Below the pieces are notes generated by a model that did no database searches, was not told where the DNA came from, and saw only the letters and a program-made list of their open reading frames with translations. A stretch of 64,000 nt of DNA from DASXHY01 sp036272195. GTDB taxonomy: Bacteria; Verrucomicrobiota; Verrucomicrobiia; Limisphaerales; DASXHY01. A program made the translations under genes and the position numbers. Where the stretch lies: assembly GCA_036272195.1 (NCBI GenBank), contig DATAZE010000024.1, forward strand, positions 186,001-250,000, in the 5' to 3' direction. Of the stretch, positions 17,615 to 26,110 are shown piece by piece (within the stretch, counting starts at the first letter, position 1; every line of letters begins with the position of its first letter).

Positions 17615-18238
17615 ATGATTTCCGTATCCATAGTTGATGATGAGAAAAAGCTGTGCGAATCCATCGCCGATTTTTTGAATGGCTCGCCAGGATTTCGCTG
17701 CATGAGCATGTATGGCAGCGCGGCGGCGGCGTTGAAACATTTGCCCGCCGACAACCCGGACGTGGTGCTGATGGACATCAACATGGCCGCGATGAACGGG
17801 ATTGAATGCGTGCGCCGCCTCAAGGTCTTGATGCCGCAAATTCAAATTCTGATGCTCACGGTTTATGATGATACCGAACAAATTTTCAAAGCCCTGGCGG
17901 CCGGCGCCACCGGTTATCTGCTGAAACGACACGACCCCGACGAATTGCTGCATGCCATCCGGGACGTCCAAACCGGCGGCTCGCCGATGTCCAGTTCCAT
18001 CGCCCGGAAAGTGGTGGCTTCATTTCAAAAAGCCAACCAGGTCGGCGAAATGCAAAGCCTGCTTTCCGAACGGGAAGAAGCCGTGTTGGATTGTTTGGTC
18101 GAAGGGTTGGCCTACAAGCAAATTGGCGATCAGCTTGGAATCAGCATCAACACGATTCGCACCCATCTCCGGCACATCTACGAAAAGCTGCACGTCCAGT
18201 CACGGACGCAAGCCGTGGCCAAGTATCTTCGGCTTTGA
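17615..18238 (+). CDS. NarL/FixJ-type LuxR response regulator
   Basis: This 207-residue protein has a receiver domain (1-120) with the acidic pair DD at 8-9, phospho-accepting Asp54 in VLMDINM, and the conserved Thr and Lys positions (MLTVYDD, YLLKRHD). A GerE/LuxR helix-turn-helix follows (about 145-205), with LSEREEAVLDCLVEGLAYKQIGDQLGIS. It lies 16 bp after the HisKA_3 kinase gene, the standard arrangement for a cognate pair. The amylase operon upstream is the obvious candidate target, but the mosaic repeat separates them and no binding site was identified. Confidence 0.93.
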   Translation: MISVSIVDDEKKLCESIADFLNGSPGFRCMSMYGSAAAALKHLPADNPDVVLMDINMAAMNGIECVRRLKVLMPQIQILMLTVYDDTEQIFKALAAGATGYLLKRHDPDELLHAIRDVQTGGSPMSSSIARKVVASFQKANQVGEMQSLLSEREEAVLDCLVEGLAYKQIGDQLGISINTIRTHLRHIYEKLHVQSRTQAVAKYLRL

Positions 18239-18264
18239 CCGCAGCCGGCCAGCCCCTGCTTAAT

Positions 18265-21200
18265 TTAAGGGCTTTGCTGTTCGAGAATCCGGTAGAACAT
18301 CGTGTCGTTGGTCGGCGTGATGAATATGCTGCCGCCGCTCACCGGGTCGCCGACATTCTGCCAATCGGGAGTCGTCAGGTTGGTGGTCGCCTGCACCTGG
18401 TATGGGCCCGTGCCACCCGCCCAATTCAATTGCAGAGTGCCGTCCGGTTGTGACGTCAGGGTGGAAATAATCTGCGTCCCGGAACTGACGACAATGTCCA
18501 TCGTGGCCGTGTTGGACAACCCGCCCGAATCAGTGACACTGACCACAAAGGTATCATCGCCCACGTCAGTCGGAAGCGGCGTGCCTGAAAGCTGGCCGTC
18601 CGTGTCAACCGTCAGCCAGTCCGGCCCGCTGACTTTCGCGAAGGTCAGCACATCGGTCGGATTCGGATCCGCGGCGTTAGTGTCAATCTGGCCGGAATAA
18701 GCCTGGCCGGCAGCGATCCCCGGCAATGAGAACGGATTCACAGTGAACGACGGCGAACCGTTGACGTAGATATTCAGCGTCATCGTGTTGGACAAACCGC
18801 CAGTGTCCTTGACGCTCAGCAGAAACGTATTCGTGTTCGCATCGGAATCAGCGGGCGTGCCGGAAAGAGCGCCATTGGCCGCCACACTCAACCAAGCCGG
18901 TCCGCTGAGCTTGGTGTAAGTGAGAGTGTCCCCATTGAGGTCTACGGCGTTGGTGGCAATGGTTCCACCATAAACCTGGCCTGAGTTGACTGCCGGCAGT
19001 GTCAACGGACTTACATTGACTGTCGGAGGCCAGTTCGGCACCAGGCTAATGGCGGCTATGAGGACACTTGAATTGTTTGGCAGTTGAACGCTCTGGATTG
19101 TTTTGGTCGAAATAAGCTGGAGATCATAACCATAGAGATACAAAGCATTATTTTCGGTCGATGAGCCGTCGCTGAAATTGCGATAACTCATGGGAAATGC
19201 TTTCGATTCCCGGGCATAATTTTGCGGGCTGAACCAATCGCTAAAATTCTGGAAGTAAGTTCCAACAAACGCGTCAGTATAAGTGACGCTAAGCGACAGG
19301 CCGGTCTTGCTGCCGTTGACGGCCGCGCCAAGGATTCGCAATCGGGAATAATTCCCCGGGGGAAGCAGGATGACTTGATTGGTGCAACTGATGACGTTGG
19401 TCGCATTCAGCGGACCAAACGTGAATAGCGTGTTGCTCCACATTTGCGAACTGCCCAGCAACGTCCCCGAATAGGAATAACCTCCGCCGTCAAGCCCCCC
19501 GGTCGCCGGGTTCGTATAAGTGGTGCTATCGGTATAAATGCCGGCGCGATTGTAATAAGTCGACAGATTCGGAGCCACCGTGTCATTCGCCAGCATCATG
19601 GAAAGAAGAATCAGATTTGAATCGCTCGGAACCATAATGCTTTGAACTGTCTTGGTGGGGTCGAGGACAAAAGAGTAACCATCGACGGAAACTTTCAACG
19701 TTTGCGATCCACCGGTGCCCTGGTCCCGATATGGCATCGATTTGACAATGGTTTCGCCAGGATTGGATTGTTGATTTGCCCAATCGCTGAAACTTTGCGT
19801 GAACGTTGCGGTGGAATTATCGGTGTAAGTGACAGTAAATGTTTTCGCAAGGTGATTGCTTTGCACGCCCGTCGCCACAAATTGCAGCGTGTTAAACTGG
19901 CCCTGAGGCAGCGGGATCGTCTGGCCGAGGCAGGAAATCACGTCCAGGGTATTAGCGGGACCGAAGCCAAACACCAGGCCGTTCCAGAAAACTGAAGGGC
20001 TCAATAAATTCGCCGAATAGGCGTTGGCGGAGTTATCCAATCCGCCGCTAAAGTGAATACCGTCCGTGTAGATGCCAATACGGTTGTAATAGGACGACAA
20101 GATTACCGGTGTCGCGCCCGGAATACTCGGCGGGCCTGCCGGCGCGGCATTCACTGCTGCAGAATCGCTACTCGGACCGTCTGAGCCAACCGCCGCAACC
20201 TTGTAATAATAGGTGATGCCGTTCGTCAGTCCCGTATTGGTGTAAGTGGTCCCACTAAGCGTGGCAATGGTGGTGAAATAGCCGGTAGTGGAGGCGGACC
20301 GTTTCAAATTATAAGCCGTCGCGCCTGCGCTTGCATTCCAACTCAGCAGCACAAACGAATTACTCCCGCTGACTGCCGTCAATCCGGTCGGCACCGGCGG
20401 CGGCGAATAGGTGAAGTTCGTGGCCACCGATGAATTGCCATTGGCCACAATGACGAGTGAATAATTTCCGGACGGCAAGTTTTGCGGCAAATTGAATTCC
20501 GTGGCAATCACGCGGCTCCCGGTCTGCACGCTCGTGCTGTTCCAATTGCGAGTCCGGGCATAATAGACGTTGCCGCTGACGCTATTTGTCATCCGCACCA
20601 GCGGGTAAGCGGTACTCATCTGCTCGTCATCCCCATAAGCCGCTCCTTCGGAAATGCCGTTCAATCCCAACCCGGTCATGTGAAACGAACCGTCCGCATT
20701 TTCCGTGATGCTGTTAACGATAGGTTGTCCTTGCGGCAGCGGTGTCCCGTCTGGCGTATAAATGTACAACGACTGGGAGTTCTGGCCGCCGACAAACAAC
20801 AGGTTTCCATCCGGCAGGCAGAGCATGCTGTGCACGAAGGGGGCGCTGTTATAGGTGCTGCCGCCTCCCGGGGCCGTGACTTGCGTGAACGAGTTAGCCA
20901 CGTAATCGTATTCGTAAAAGCTGGCGGGGCCGAAGAATCCGCCGACTGGTCCCAGGTCGCAGAGAATTTTGCCATTCACCAGCATCGCCGCCGGGGCATC
21001 GACCGCGCCCAAATTATTCGTCCCGAAAACCATCGGCGGCCCGGCCACCCACGTACCGGCCCCTGCCGCCGCGATATTCGGCGTGTAGATCGCAGTATTG
21101 GTGCTCCCGCCAATATAAAAAGCCTTGCCATTCGGGAGCAAAAAACCCGCACCCAATTCCGCGCCGAAACCATAGACCACCACCGGCACATTGCCGTCCG

Positions 21201-21846
21201 GTCTCCACTGGTTCGAAGAGGGTACATAATGCTCGGAGGTTTGCGCGCCGGTATCAATCGTGACGATGATGTCATTCGGCATTTTCGTCCAGGCGACTTC
21301 GTTCTGATTGACGGTTCCCGCCGCCGTTTGAAAAGCATTGGCAGCCACGTTGTAAATAACACAACCACCGAACTGGCTGACTGGCGCCACCAGCACGTTG
21401 CCGTTGGGAAGAGTCTCTGAAATCGCGTCGGAAAAAGCGGGACCAGGAATGGCATCTGGAATCTTCGTCCAGACATTGTTCAACGGATCAAATAATTCCG
21501 CATGGCGTCGACCGGTGCCATATTCGCCGCCCGCCACAAATATGTTGCCGTTGGTCAATACCTGCGACGCAAAAAACAGGCGGCTGAAATTCATTGACGC
21601 GAAGCGAGTCCAAGTGCCGTTTCTATAACTGCCATGAATATCGGGCGTCAGGCGGCAACAGTCGCCGTTGCCGTTGTCCGTGAAAACGGTGCCATCGCTC
21701 AACAGCATGCAATGGTTGACTCCCGTCGGCGGGAAATTGGCCAACGAGGCCCACGTCCCGCCGGCTTTCACCAGGCTTGCTGGGAGCCAGCACGATAAAA
21801 TGAGAAGGAAAATAAAACGCCCACGCCCGAAATTGAAGTTATACAT
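18265..21846 (-). CDS. Secreted kelch-propeller protein with Fn3 and putative-Ig modules
   Basis: The 1193-residue protein has a signal peptide (1-28, ending SLVKA), a kelch/galactose-oxidase-like propeller (about 30-400; repeated NGxxFVAGG and LPNGNVLV motifs), an E-set module (about 380-480), one Fn3 domain (484-575), two homologous modules of about 175 residues starting near 582 and 760 (each SYYNR-x-GIYTD ... FSDW ... S(M/Y)-Y-R), two He_PIG cadherin-like domains (939-1028 and 1029-1130), and the aromatic-Arg tail ending MFYRILEQQSP. I could not confirm the Cys-Tyr copper site of galactose oxidase, so enzyme activity is unproven. It is probably a surface carbohydrate-binding or oxidising protein. 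It converges on the response regulator and lies 187 bp downstream of the GH92 gene. Confidence 0.75.
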   Translation of the reverse strand: MYNFNFGRGRFIFLLILSCWLPASLVKAGGTWASLANFPPTGVNHCMLLSDGTVFTDNGNGDCCRLTPDIHGSYRNGTWTRFASMNFSRLFFASQVLTNGNIFVAGGEYGTGRRHAELFDPLNNVWTKIPDAIPGPAFSDAISETLPNGNVLVAPVSQFGGCVIYNVAANAFQTAAGTVNQNEVAWTKMPNDIIVTIDTGAQTSEHYVPSSNQWRPDGNVPVVVYGFGAELGAGFLLPNGKAFYIGGSTNTAIYTPNIAAAGAGTWVAGPPMVFGTNNLGAVDAPAAMLVNGKILCDLGPVGGFFGPASFYEYDYVANSFTQVTAPGGGSTYNSAPFVHSMLCLPDGNLLFVGGQNSQSLYIYTPDGTPLPQGQPIVNSITENADGSFHMTGLGLNGISEGAAYGDDEQMSTAYPLVRMTNSVSGNVYYARTRNWNSTSVQTGSRVIATEFNLPQNLPSGNYSLVIVANGNSSVATNFTYSPPPVPTGLTAVSGSNSFVLLSWNASAGATAYNLKRSASTTGYFTTIATLSGTTYTNTGLTNGITYYYKVAAVGSDGPSSDSAAVNAAPAGPPSIPGATPVILSSYYNRIGIYTDGIHFSGGLDNSANAYSANLLSPSVFWNGLVFGFGPANTLDVISCLGQTIPLPQGQFNTLQFVATGVQSNHLAKTFTVTYTDNSTATFTQSFSDWANQQSNPGETIVKSMPYRDQGTGGSQTLKVSVDGYSFVLDPTKTVQSIMVPSDSNLILLSMMLANDTVAPNLSTYYNRAGIYTDSTTYTNPATGGLDGGGYSYSGTLLGSSQMWSNTLFTFGPLNATNVISCTNQVILLPPGNYSRLRILGAAVNGSKTGLSLSVTYTDAFVGTYFQNFSDWFSPQNYARESKAFPMSYRNFSDGSSTENNALYLYGYDLQLISTKTIQSVQLPNNSSVLIAAISLVPNWPPTVNVSPLTLPAVNSGQVYGGTIATNAVDLNGDTLTYTKLSGPAWLSVAANGALSGTPADSDANTNTFLLSVKDTGGLSNTMTLNIYVNGSPSFTVNPFSLPGIAAGQAYSGQIDTNAADPNPTDVLTFAKVSGPDWLTVDTDGQLSGTPLPTDVGDDTFVVSVTDSGGLSNTATMDIVVSSGTQIISTLTSQPDGTLQLNWAGGTGPYQVQATTNLTTPDWQNVGDPVSGGSIFITPTNDTMFYRILEQQSP

Positions 21847-22033
21847 TCAGAAAGTATTGGTTTGCGCCATTCAAATAAGGAAGTTTTCGGTCCACCTTGA
21901 AGAATTAAAGCATGTCAGGATCTAATGATTGATTCGGCCGCTATGCCAGTCATCATTCCATAACCGTGCCAGCCAACGCAATCCATTTTCGCTTGCAAGC
22001 GCCTTTATTTGAAAGCCGCGGCTCGGCAAAGGC

Positions 22034-24283
22034 TTACAACTTCGCGGCATCGAATGACGGCGGCGCCTTCCTGGGATCGCTTCCCCATTTAGATGGTTGG
22101 TTTTTCAGTTTGAAATCCAGGGTGGTGCCCCGCTCCAAATCGCGCCATTGAATCCATGGACTCTCGTAATTTTTCCGGTTTAATTTCAAGGTCTGAACGT
22201 AACAATTTTCGACCGAGGCATTTTCACCCAGAATCTGAATGGTTTTTCCATTTTCCAAATGAACCATCGCCTTCGAAAACATCGGGCTGCCCACTGCAAA
22301 TCCCGCCACGCCGGGAATCTCCGGGAAAAGACCTAGTGCCGAAAAAACATACCATGAGGACAACGAACCGGCATCGTCATTGCCGGGCAAGCCGTTTGGT
22401 TTCGTGGTGAATAATTCGTTTTGGACCCGGCGGATGACGCCCTGCGCGTGCGACGGCGCGCCCGCGAAATCATAAATCCACGGCGTTTCTTCGCACGGCT
22501 CGTTGCCCATGTAGGCGACGTCGCCGCTAAACGGCTGCGCGTTCAGTTTTGTGAAGAAATGATCCAGGCGTTCAACCGCCTTGTCGTTGCCACCCATCTT
22601 GTCAATCAACCCGCGTAAATTGAAATTCACCATCCAGACATATTGCGCCGCCGTGCCTTCAACAAAACCTTTGCTGACACCCGCGGAAAAATTGGTCGTC
22701 CAAGTGCCGTCAGCTTTTCGCGGATGGATAAGCCCCGTGGAATCGTCATAGAGATTCTTCCAATTTTGCGCACGCCCCAGGTAGAGGTCGTGTTTCTTTT
22801 GATCGCCCAGGGCTTTAGCAAATTGCGCCACCGCAAAATCATTGTTGCAATATTCCAGCGTGACCGCGGCGTCGTTCGGCACATATCCCAGCCGCAAGTA
22901 ATCCGCCAGTCCGGAGCGCGACTTGGCTCCATCGGAAGTAGTGGACGGATTCGACGCGCCGCTGTCCATCGCGGCCAGCGCGCCTTTGGTGTCAAATTGA
23001 CGGGCACCGAAAGCGTAAGCTGAAGAAATAATCGCGTCATCGCCATCCCCAACCATGCCGCCGGAATTGCGATTGACCTGCTGCCAGCGCGGCAAGCCTC
23101 CGCCGTTGGTTCGCACGCTCGCGTCCTGTTGCGCGTAATTCACCAGCGACTGCATCATGTCGCTGCTTTCACTCGGCGTTAATACCGCGATCAGCGGCGC
23201 ATAGGAACGCCACTGGTCCCAGGCCGGGATATTCTGGTATTGATGGTGGCCTTTTTCCACGCGATGAACTTTTTCGTCCATGCCCATATATTCGCCGTCG
23301 CCATCCTCCAGCAAATTCGGGTGCATGAAACAATGATAAAACGCGGTGTAAAACACATGCCGCTGCTCGCTGGTGCCGCCCTCGACCTGTATCCGATTCA
23401 AAACGGTGTTCCAGGCGGCATCCGCCTTTTGCCGAATGGAAACAAAGTCCCACCGCGGGTTCTCCGCGGTGAGATTTGCCCTGGCGTTCTCGATACTCAC
23501 GTACGAAATCCCAACTCTCACCTCAACAGCGGGATTTGTCGCAGTATCAAATGTCAAAATTGCTCCGCAGGATTTGCTCTCGGCGTTGGCTGCGTCGTTG
23601 ATTGCCTCTGCCGCCCACGTTTTGGCGCTTTGAAACGCATGGTCCAATTGGGCGACGAAATAAACCGTATAAAGGCGATTCCCGCCGATTTTGCCGGTGT
23701 GAAAACCAACCACTTCGTTGTTACTCACGGAAATGGAGCCGTCGGCGCGAATCAGCAACGTAGCCGCTGATGCCGGCGGAAAGGCAAATCGCGCCATGCC
23801 CGTTCGCAGCGTAGCGGTCAATTCCGTTTCGATGCCGTTGTCGAATTTCACCCGATAATAACCGGCGTTAGCGGTTTCGTTCGCGTGCGAGAAGGTGGAG
23901 GCAAACCGGTTCCAATTCGTTCCCGGCGAGGCATCGATAGCCCCAATGATCGGCATGAACGGAAGGTCTTTCAAACACGGCACGCCGCGTCCGCTGAAAT
24001 GTGTCAGGCTGAAATCTTCAATTGCGCCGTCGGGATACCAATAACCGCCTGCGATTTGCCTTTGATGCGTCGTGTCGGGACTCCACGCCACCATCCCGCG
24101 CGGGCAGACTGCGCCGGGAAAGACATTTCCCGTGTCGAATGAGTAATCAACTTTACTGAACGGATTCGGGTCGGTTCCGATGAATGGGTTGACTTGCGAC
24201 GTCAACGACCAGTCCTGTGCCGCCATCAATTGAACAGCGCCCGCTGCGGTGAAAGAAAAAAGAGCCGTGTAGATTCGTTTCAT
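22034..24283 (-). CDS. GH92 alpha-mannosidase, exported
   Basis: The start is placed at 24283 because MKRIYTALFSFTAAGAVQLMAAQ is a clear signal peptide; 24 extra codons would start at 24355. The 749-residue protein is a single GH92 domain: VNPFIGTDPNP at the N-terminus, GGYWYPDGAIEDFSLTHFSGRG, GNEPCEETPWIYDFAGAP with the presumed acid Glu, and PGNDDAGSLSSWYVFSALG with the presumed Asp base. GH92 enzymes are calcium-dependent exo-alpha-mannosidases, acting on alpha-1,2, 1,3, 1,4 or 1,6 linkages of mannans and N-glycans with inversion. It is 109 bp downstream of the cupin gene, forming a unit divergent from lacI. A second, modular GH92 lies at 27496. Confidence 0.92.
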   Translation of the reverse strand: MKRIYTALFSFTAAGAVQLMAAQDWSLTSQVNPFIGTDPNPFSKVDYSFDTGNVFPGAVCPRGMVAWSPDTTHQRQIAGGYWYPDGAIEDFSLTHFSGRGVPCLKDLPFMPIIGAIDASPGTNWNRFASTFSHANETANAGYYRVKFDNGIETELTATLRTGMARFAFPPASAATLLIRADGSISVSNNEVVGFHTGKIGGNRLYTVYFVAQLDHAFQSAKTWAAEAINDAANAESKSCGAILTFDTATNPAVEVRVGISYVSIENARANLTAENPRWDFVSIRQKADAAWNTVLNRIQVEGGTSEQRHVFYTAFYHCFMHPNLLEDGDGEYMGMDEKVHRVEKGHHQYQNIPAWDQWRSYAPLIAVLTPSESSDMMQSLVNYAQQDASVRTNGGGLPRWQQVNRNSGGMVGDGDDAIISSAYAFGARQFDTKGALAAMDSGASNPSTTSDGAKSRSGLADYLRLGYVPNDAAVTLEYCNNDFAVAQFAKALGDQKKHDLYLGRAQNWKNLYDDSTGLIHPRKADGTWTTNFSAGVSKGFVEGTAAQYVWMVNFNLRGLIDKMGGNDKAVERLDHFFTKLNAQPFSGDVAYMGNEPCEETPWIYDFAGAPSHAQGVIRRVQNELFTTKPNGLPGNDDAGSLSSWYVFSALGLFPEIPGVAGFAVGSPMFSKAMVHLENGKTIQILGENASVENCYVQTLKLNRKNYESPWIQWRDLERGTTLDFKLKNQPSKWGSDPRKAPPSFDAAKL

Positions 24284-24332
24284 TTTTTTCAAATTTTGCA
24301 ACGTTCCGTAGCGCAGAGTGATTCTGCTGTTT

Positions 24333-24351
24333 CGCCGAAAGGTCTTCGGCG
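24333..24351. repeat. Short hairpin between the cupin and GH92 genes
   Basis: CGCCGAA (24333-24339) and TTCGGCG (24345-24351) pair around a 5-nt loop in the 109-bp spacer. No U-tract. It may modulate the ratio of cupin to GH92 message. Confidence 0.4.
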
Positions 24352-24392
24352 TCATATTGTCGGCGCTCGCGGAACCGCTCGCGCCCTGCGGC

Positions 24393-24821
24393 CTAAAATT
24401 CCGTTACTTTTTCGCAGTCCCACCCTTGCTCCCGGCAGATGACTTTTGCGTGCGCGTCCCACGTCGGTTCGTCTTCAGGGGGCCGGCCGGCGACGAAACA
24501 ATCAACCGCCAGATAGCGCAACGGCGTTTTACCTGTGCACCGGATGGAATGCAATGTCGTGGGCGGAATACGGACGACGTCGCCGGTGCGGACCGTGTGT
24601 TCTGTTTGCCCCGCGCCGATCCTCAAAATTCCTTCGCCTTCCAAAACGTAAAACACCTGCTCGGTATCGTCGTGCTTGTGAAGCGGCGGCGCTTCGCCCG
24701 GTTCCAGAATCACGACAAACACTTCCGACGTTTGCGAGTCGGCGCGGTCCACCACGATGTCGTTGATATGCGTGGGAAACCGGTAACGTTTCGCGCTGGA
24801 CGTGGGAAAGACAAATTGCAT
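24393..24821 (-). CDS. Cupin domain protein
   Basis: The 142-residue protein has one cupin barrel. Motif 1 reads PPLHKHDDTEQVFYVLEGEG, giving the metal-binding pattern HxH(x)3-4E, and motif 2 reads PPTTLHSIRCTG with the second His. Single-domain cupins of this type bind a divalent metal and may act as sugar isomerases, epimerases or sensors; the exact reaction cannot be told from sequence. There is no signal peptide, so it is cytoplasmic. It is divergent from lacI with 61 bp between start codons, and the putative operator lies inside that gap, so it is likely repressed by the LacI protein together with the GH92 gene downstream. Confidence 0.8.
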   Translation of the reverse strand: MQFVFPTSSAKRYRFPTHINDIVVDRADSQTSEVFVVILEPGEAPPLHKHDDTEQVFYVLEGEGILRIGAGQTEHTVRTGDVVRIPPTTLHSIRCTGKTPLRYLAVDCFVAGRPPEDEPTWDAHAKVICREQGWDCEKVTEF

Positions 24822-24856
24822 ACAGAAACAACTCTAAAAACTTTCTTTACCAAAGG

Positions 24857-24883
24857 AAGGGACTTTATATGTTAATCATAACA
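24857..24883. promoter_or_regulatory. Putative LacI-family operator (autoregulatory site)
   Basis: TGTTAATCATAACA (24870-24883) is an inverted repeat (TGTTA-N4-TAACA) that touches the first base of the lacI start codon and lies 49-62 bp upstream of the divergent cupin. Nearly the same sequence, TGTTAATCGTAACA, occurs at 38103-38116 upstream of the four-gene minus-strand run. The 13 bases before each also match at 9 positions (AAGGGACTTTATA against AATGGATTTTCTC). That makes chance similarity unlikely. Confidence 0.65.
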
Positions 24884-25956
24884 TGAGTACTACCGAACTC
24901 CCCCTCTCTCCCCTGCGCAAATCAGTCACGATTAAGGATATTGCGCTGGAAGCGGGGGTTAGTCTGATGACCGTTTCGCGGGCGCTGCGCAAACAGCCGG
25001 CGGTTTCAACCGAACTCAAGGCCCGAATCCAGGAAATTGCCGACCGACTCGGTTACCGGCCCAATCCGCTGGTGTCGGCGCTGATGAGCCAGCGGCGCGC
25101 CGGAAAGCCCTCGCACTACAACCTAAAGCTTGGCTATATCACACAATTCCCCACTCGCGCGGGCTGGAAAAAAATCCGCATTTTCGGCCAGTTCTACGAC
25201 GGCGCCGCGCAAGGCGCTCAACGGCACGGCTATCAATTGGAGGAGTTCTGGCTGACCGAACCTGGAATGACCCCGCAGCGCATGAGCAAAATTTTGATCA
25301 CCCGGAATATTCATGGGCTGATCATCGCACCGATGCCTTTGCCGGGGACCTGCATGAATTTTTTATGGGACCATTTCTCCGCGGTGGCCATCGCCTATTC
25401 GCTGGTTGAACCCAGCCTGCATCGGATTGCTCACAACCATTTTAATTCCATGCGGCTCATCATGCAGAAATTATGGGAAAGAGGCTACCGCCGGCCCGGG
25501 CTGGCGATGAGGCGCAGCCTGGATGAACGCATCCATCATCAATGGCTCGGCGGCCTGCTGGCCGAACAAAAGGTCTTGTTCAAATCCCCACCGGTGCCGC
25601 CCTTCCTGGTTTCCGATGAGGACTGGACTGAAACGAATTTCCGCAAATGGCTGGACCGCGCGCGGCCCGACGTGATCATCGGCCATCATCTATACATGGA
25701 GGAATGGCTGCAAAACTCCAACCGTCGCGTGCCCGAAGACATCGGGCTGGTGAACGTGGATTGTCCCTCGCGGACCGGCCGGGCCAGCGGCATTTACGAA
25801 AACGCGCCCGAGATTGGCGAGGCCGCAACCGATTCCCTCGTGGCCATCCTGCAAAGAAACGAGCGCGGCGTCCCTGCCCTGCCCCGCACGGTTTTGATTC
25901 AAGGAGTTTGGGTGAATGGCTCGACGGTGAGACCACCCGTGAAACGTGAAACGTGA
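24883..25956 (+). CDS. LacI-family transcriptional regulator
   Basis: The 357-residue protein has a LacI helix-turn-helix (about 16-65: VTIKDIALEAGVSLMTVSRAL, then RIQEIADRLGYRPNPLVSAL with the hinge helix) and a periplasmic-binding-protein-like effector domain (about 70-350). The effector domain is of the variant type common in Verrucomicrobia, in which the GRPNPLVSALMSQRR-like linker is followed by a divergent sugar-binding fold. It should repress in the absence of a sugar ligand. Surrounding GH92 genes suggest mannose or a mannoside, which is inference. The stop codon falls inside a GTGAAAC heptamer array, so the last residues, VKRET, are encoded by the repeat. A putative operator overlaps its own start. 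Confidence 0.9.
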   Translation: MSTTELPLSPLRKSVTIKDIALEAGVSLMTVSRALRKQPAVSTELKARIQEIADRLGYRPNPLVSALMSQRRAGKPSHYNLKLGYITQFPTRAGWKKIRIFGQFYDGAAQGAQRHGYQLEEFWLTEPGMTPQRMSKILITRNIHGLIIAPMPLPGTCMNFLWDHFSAVAIAYSLVEPSLHRIAHNHFNSMRLIMQKLWERGYRRPGLAMRRSLDERIHHQWLGGLLAEQKVLFKSPPVPPFLVSDEDWTETNFRKWLDRARPDVIIGHHLYMEEWLQNSNRRVPEDIGLVNVDCPSRTGRASGIYENAPEIGEAATDSLVAILQRNERGVPALPRTVLIQGVWVNGSTVRPPVKRET

Positions 25957-25994
25957 AACGTGAAACGTGTTGCGTGAAACGTGTTGCGTGAAAG
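25939..25994. repeat. GTGAAAC heptamer tandem array
   Basis: Eight 7-bp units: four GTGAAAC (25939-25966), then GTGTTGC, GTGAAAC, GTGTTGC and GTGAAAG. The lacI stop codon TGA at 25954-25956 lies in the third unit. Unit length 7 means that gain or loss of a unit changes frame and the C-terminal residues. Confidence 0.85.
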
Positions 25995-26030
25995 ACGCGG
26001 ACGAATTTTTCTACGTTTCTCATTTCCAAT

Positions 26031-26110
26031 ACGCACCACGCACCACGCACCACGCACCACGCACCACGCACCACGCACCACGCACCACGCACCACGCACC
26101 ACGCACCACG
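26031..26110. repeat. ACGCACC heptamer tandem array
   Basis: About eleven perfect copies of ACGCACC (26031-26107) lie between the convergent lacI and MFS genes, right up to the MFS stop at 26111. It shares the 7-bp period with the neighbouring GTGAAAC array but has a different unit. It looks like a variable-number tandem repeat. There are no spacers, so it is not CRISPR. Confidence 0.9.

Noticed and set aside
18265..21846. Assignment of the kelch protein as galactose oxidase
   Set aside because: The propeller resembles that family, but the copper ligands and the Cys-Tyr cofactor pair could not be located.
25939..26110. Possible CRISPR array
   Set aside because: Units are 7 bp with no spacers and no cas genes nearby; it is a simple tandem repeat.
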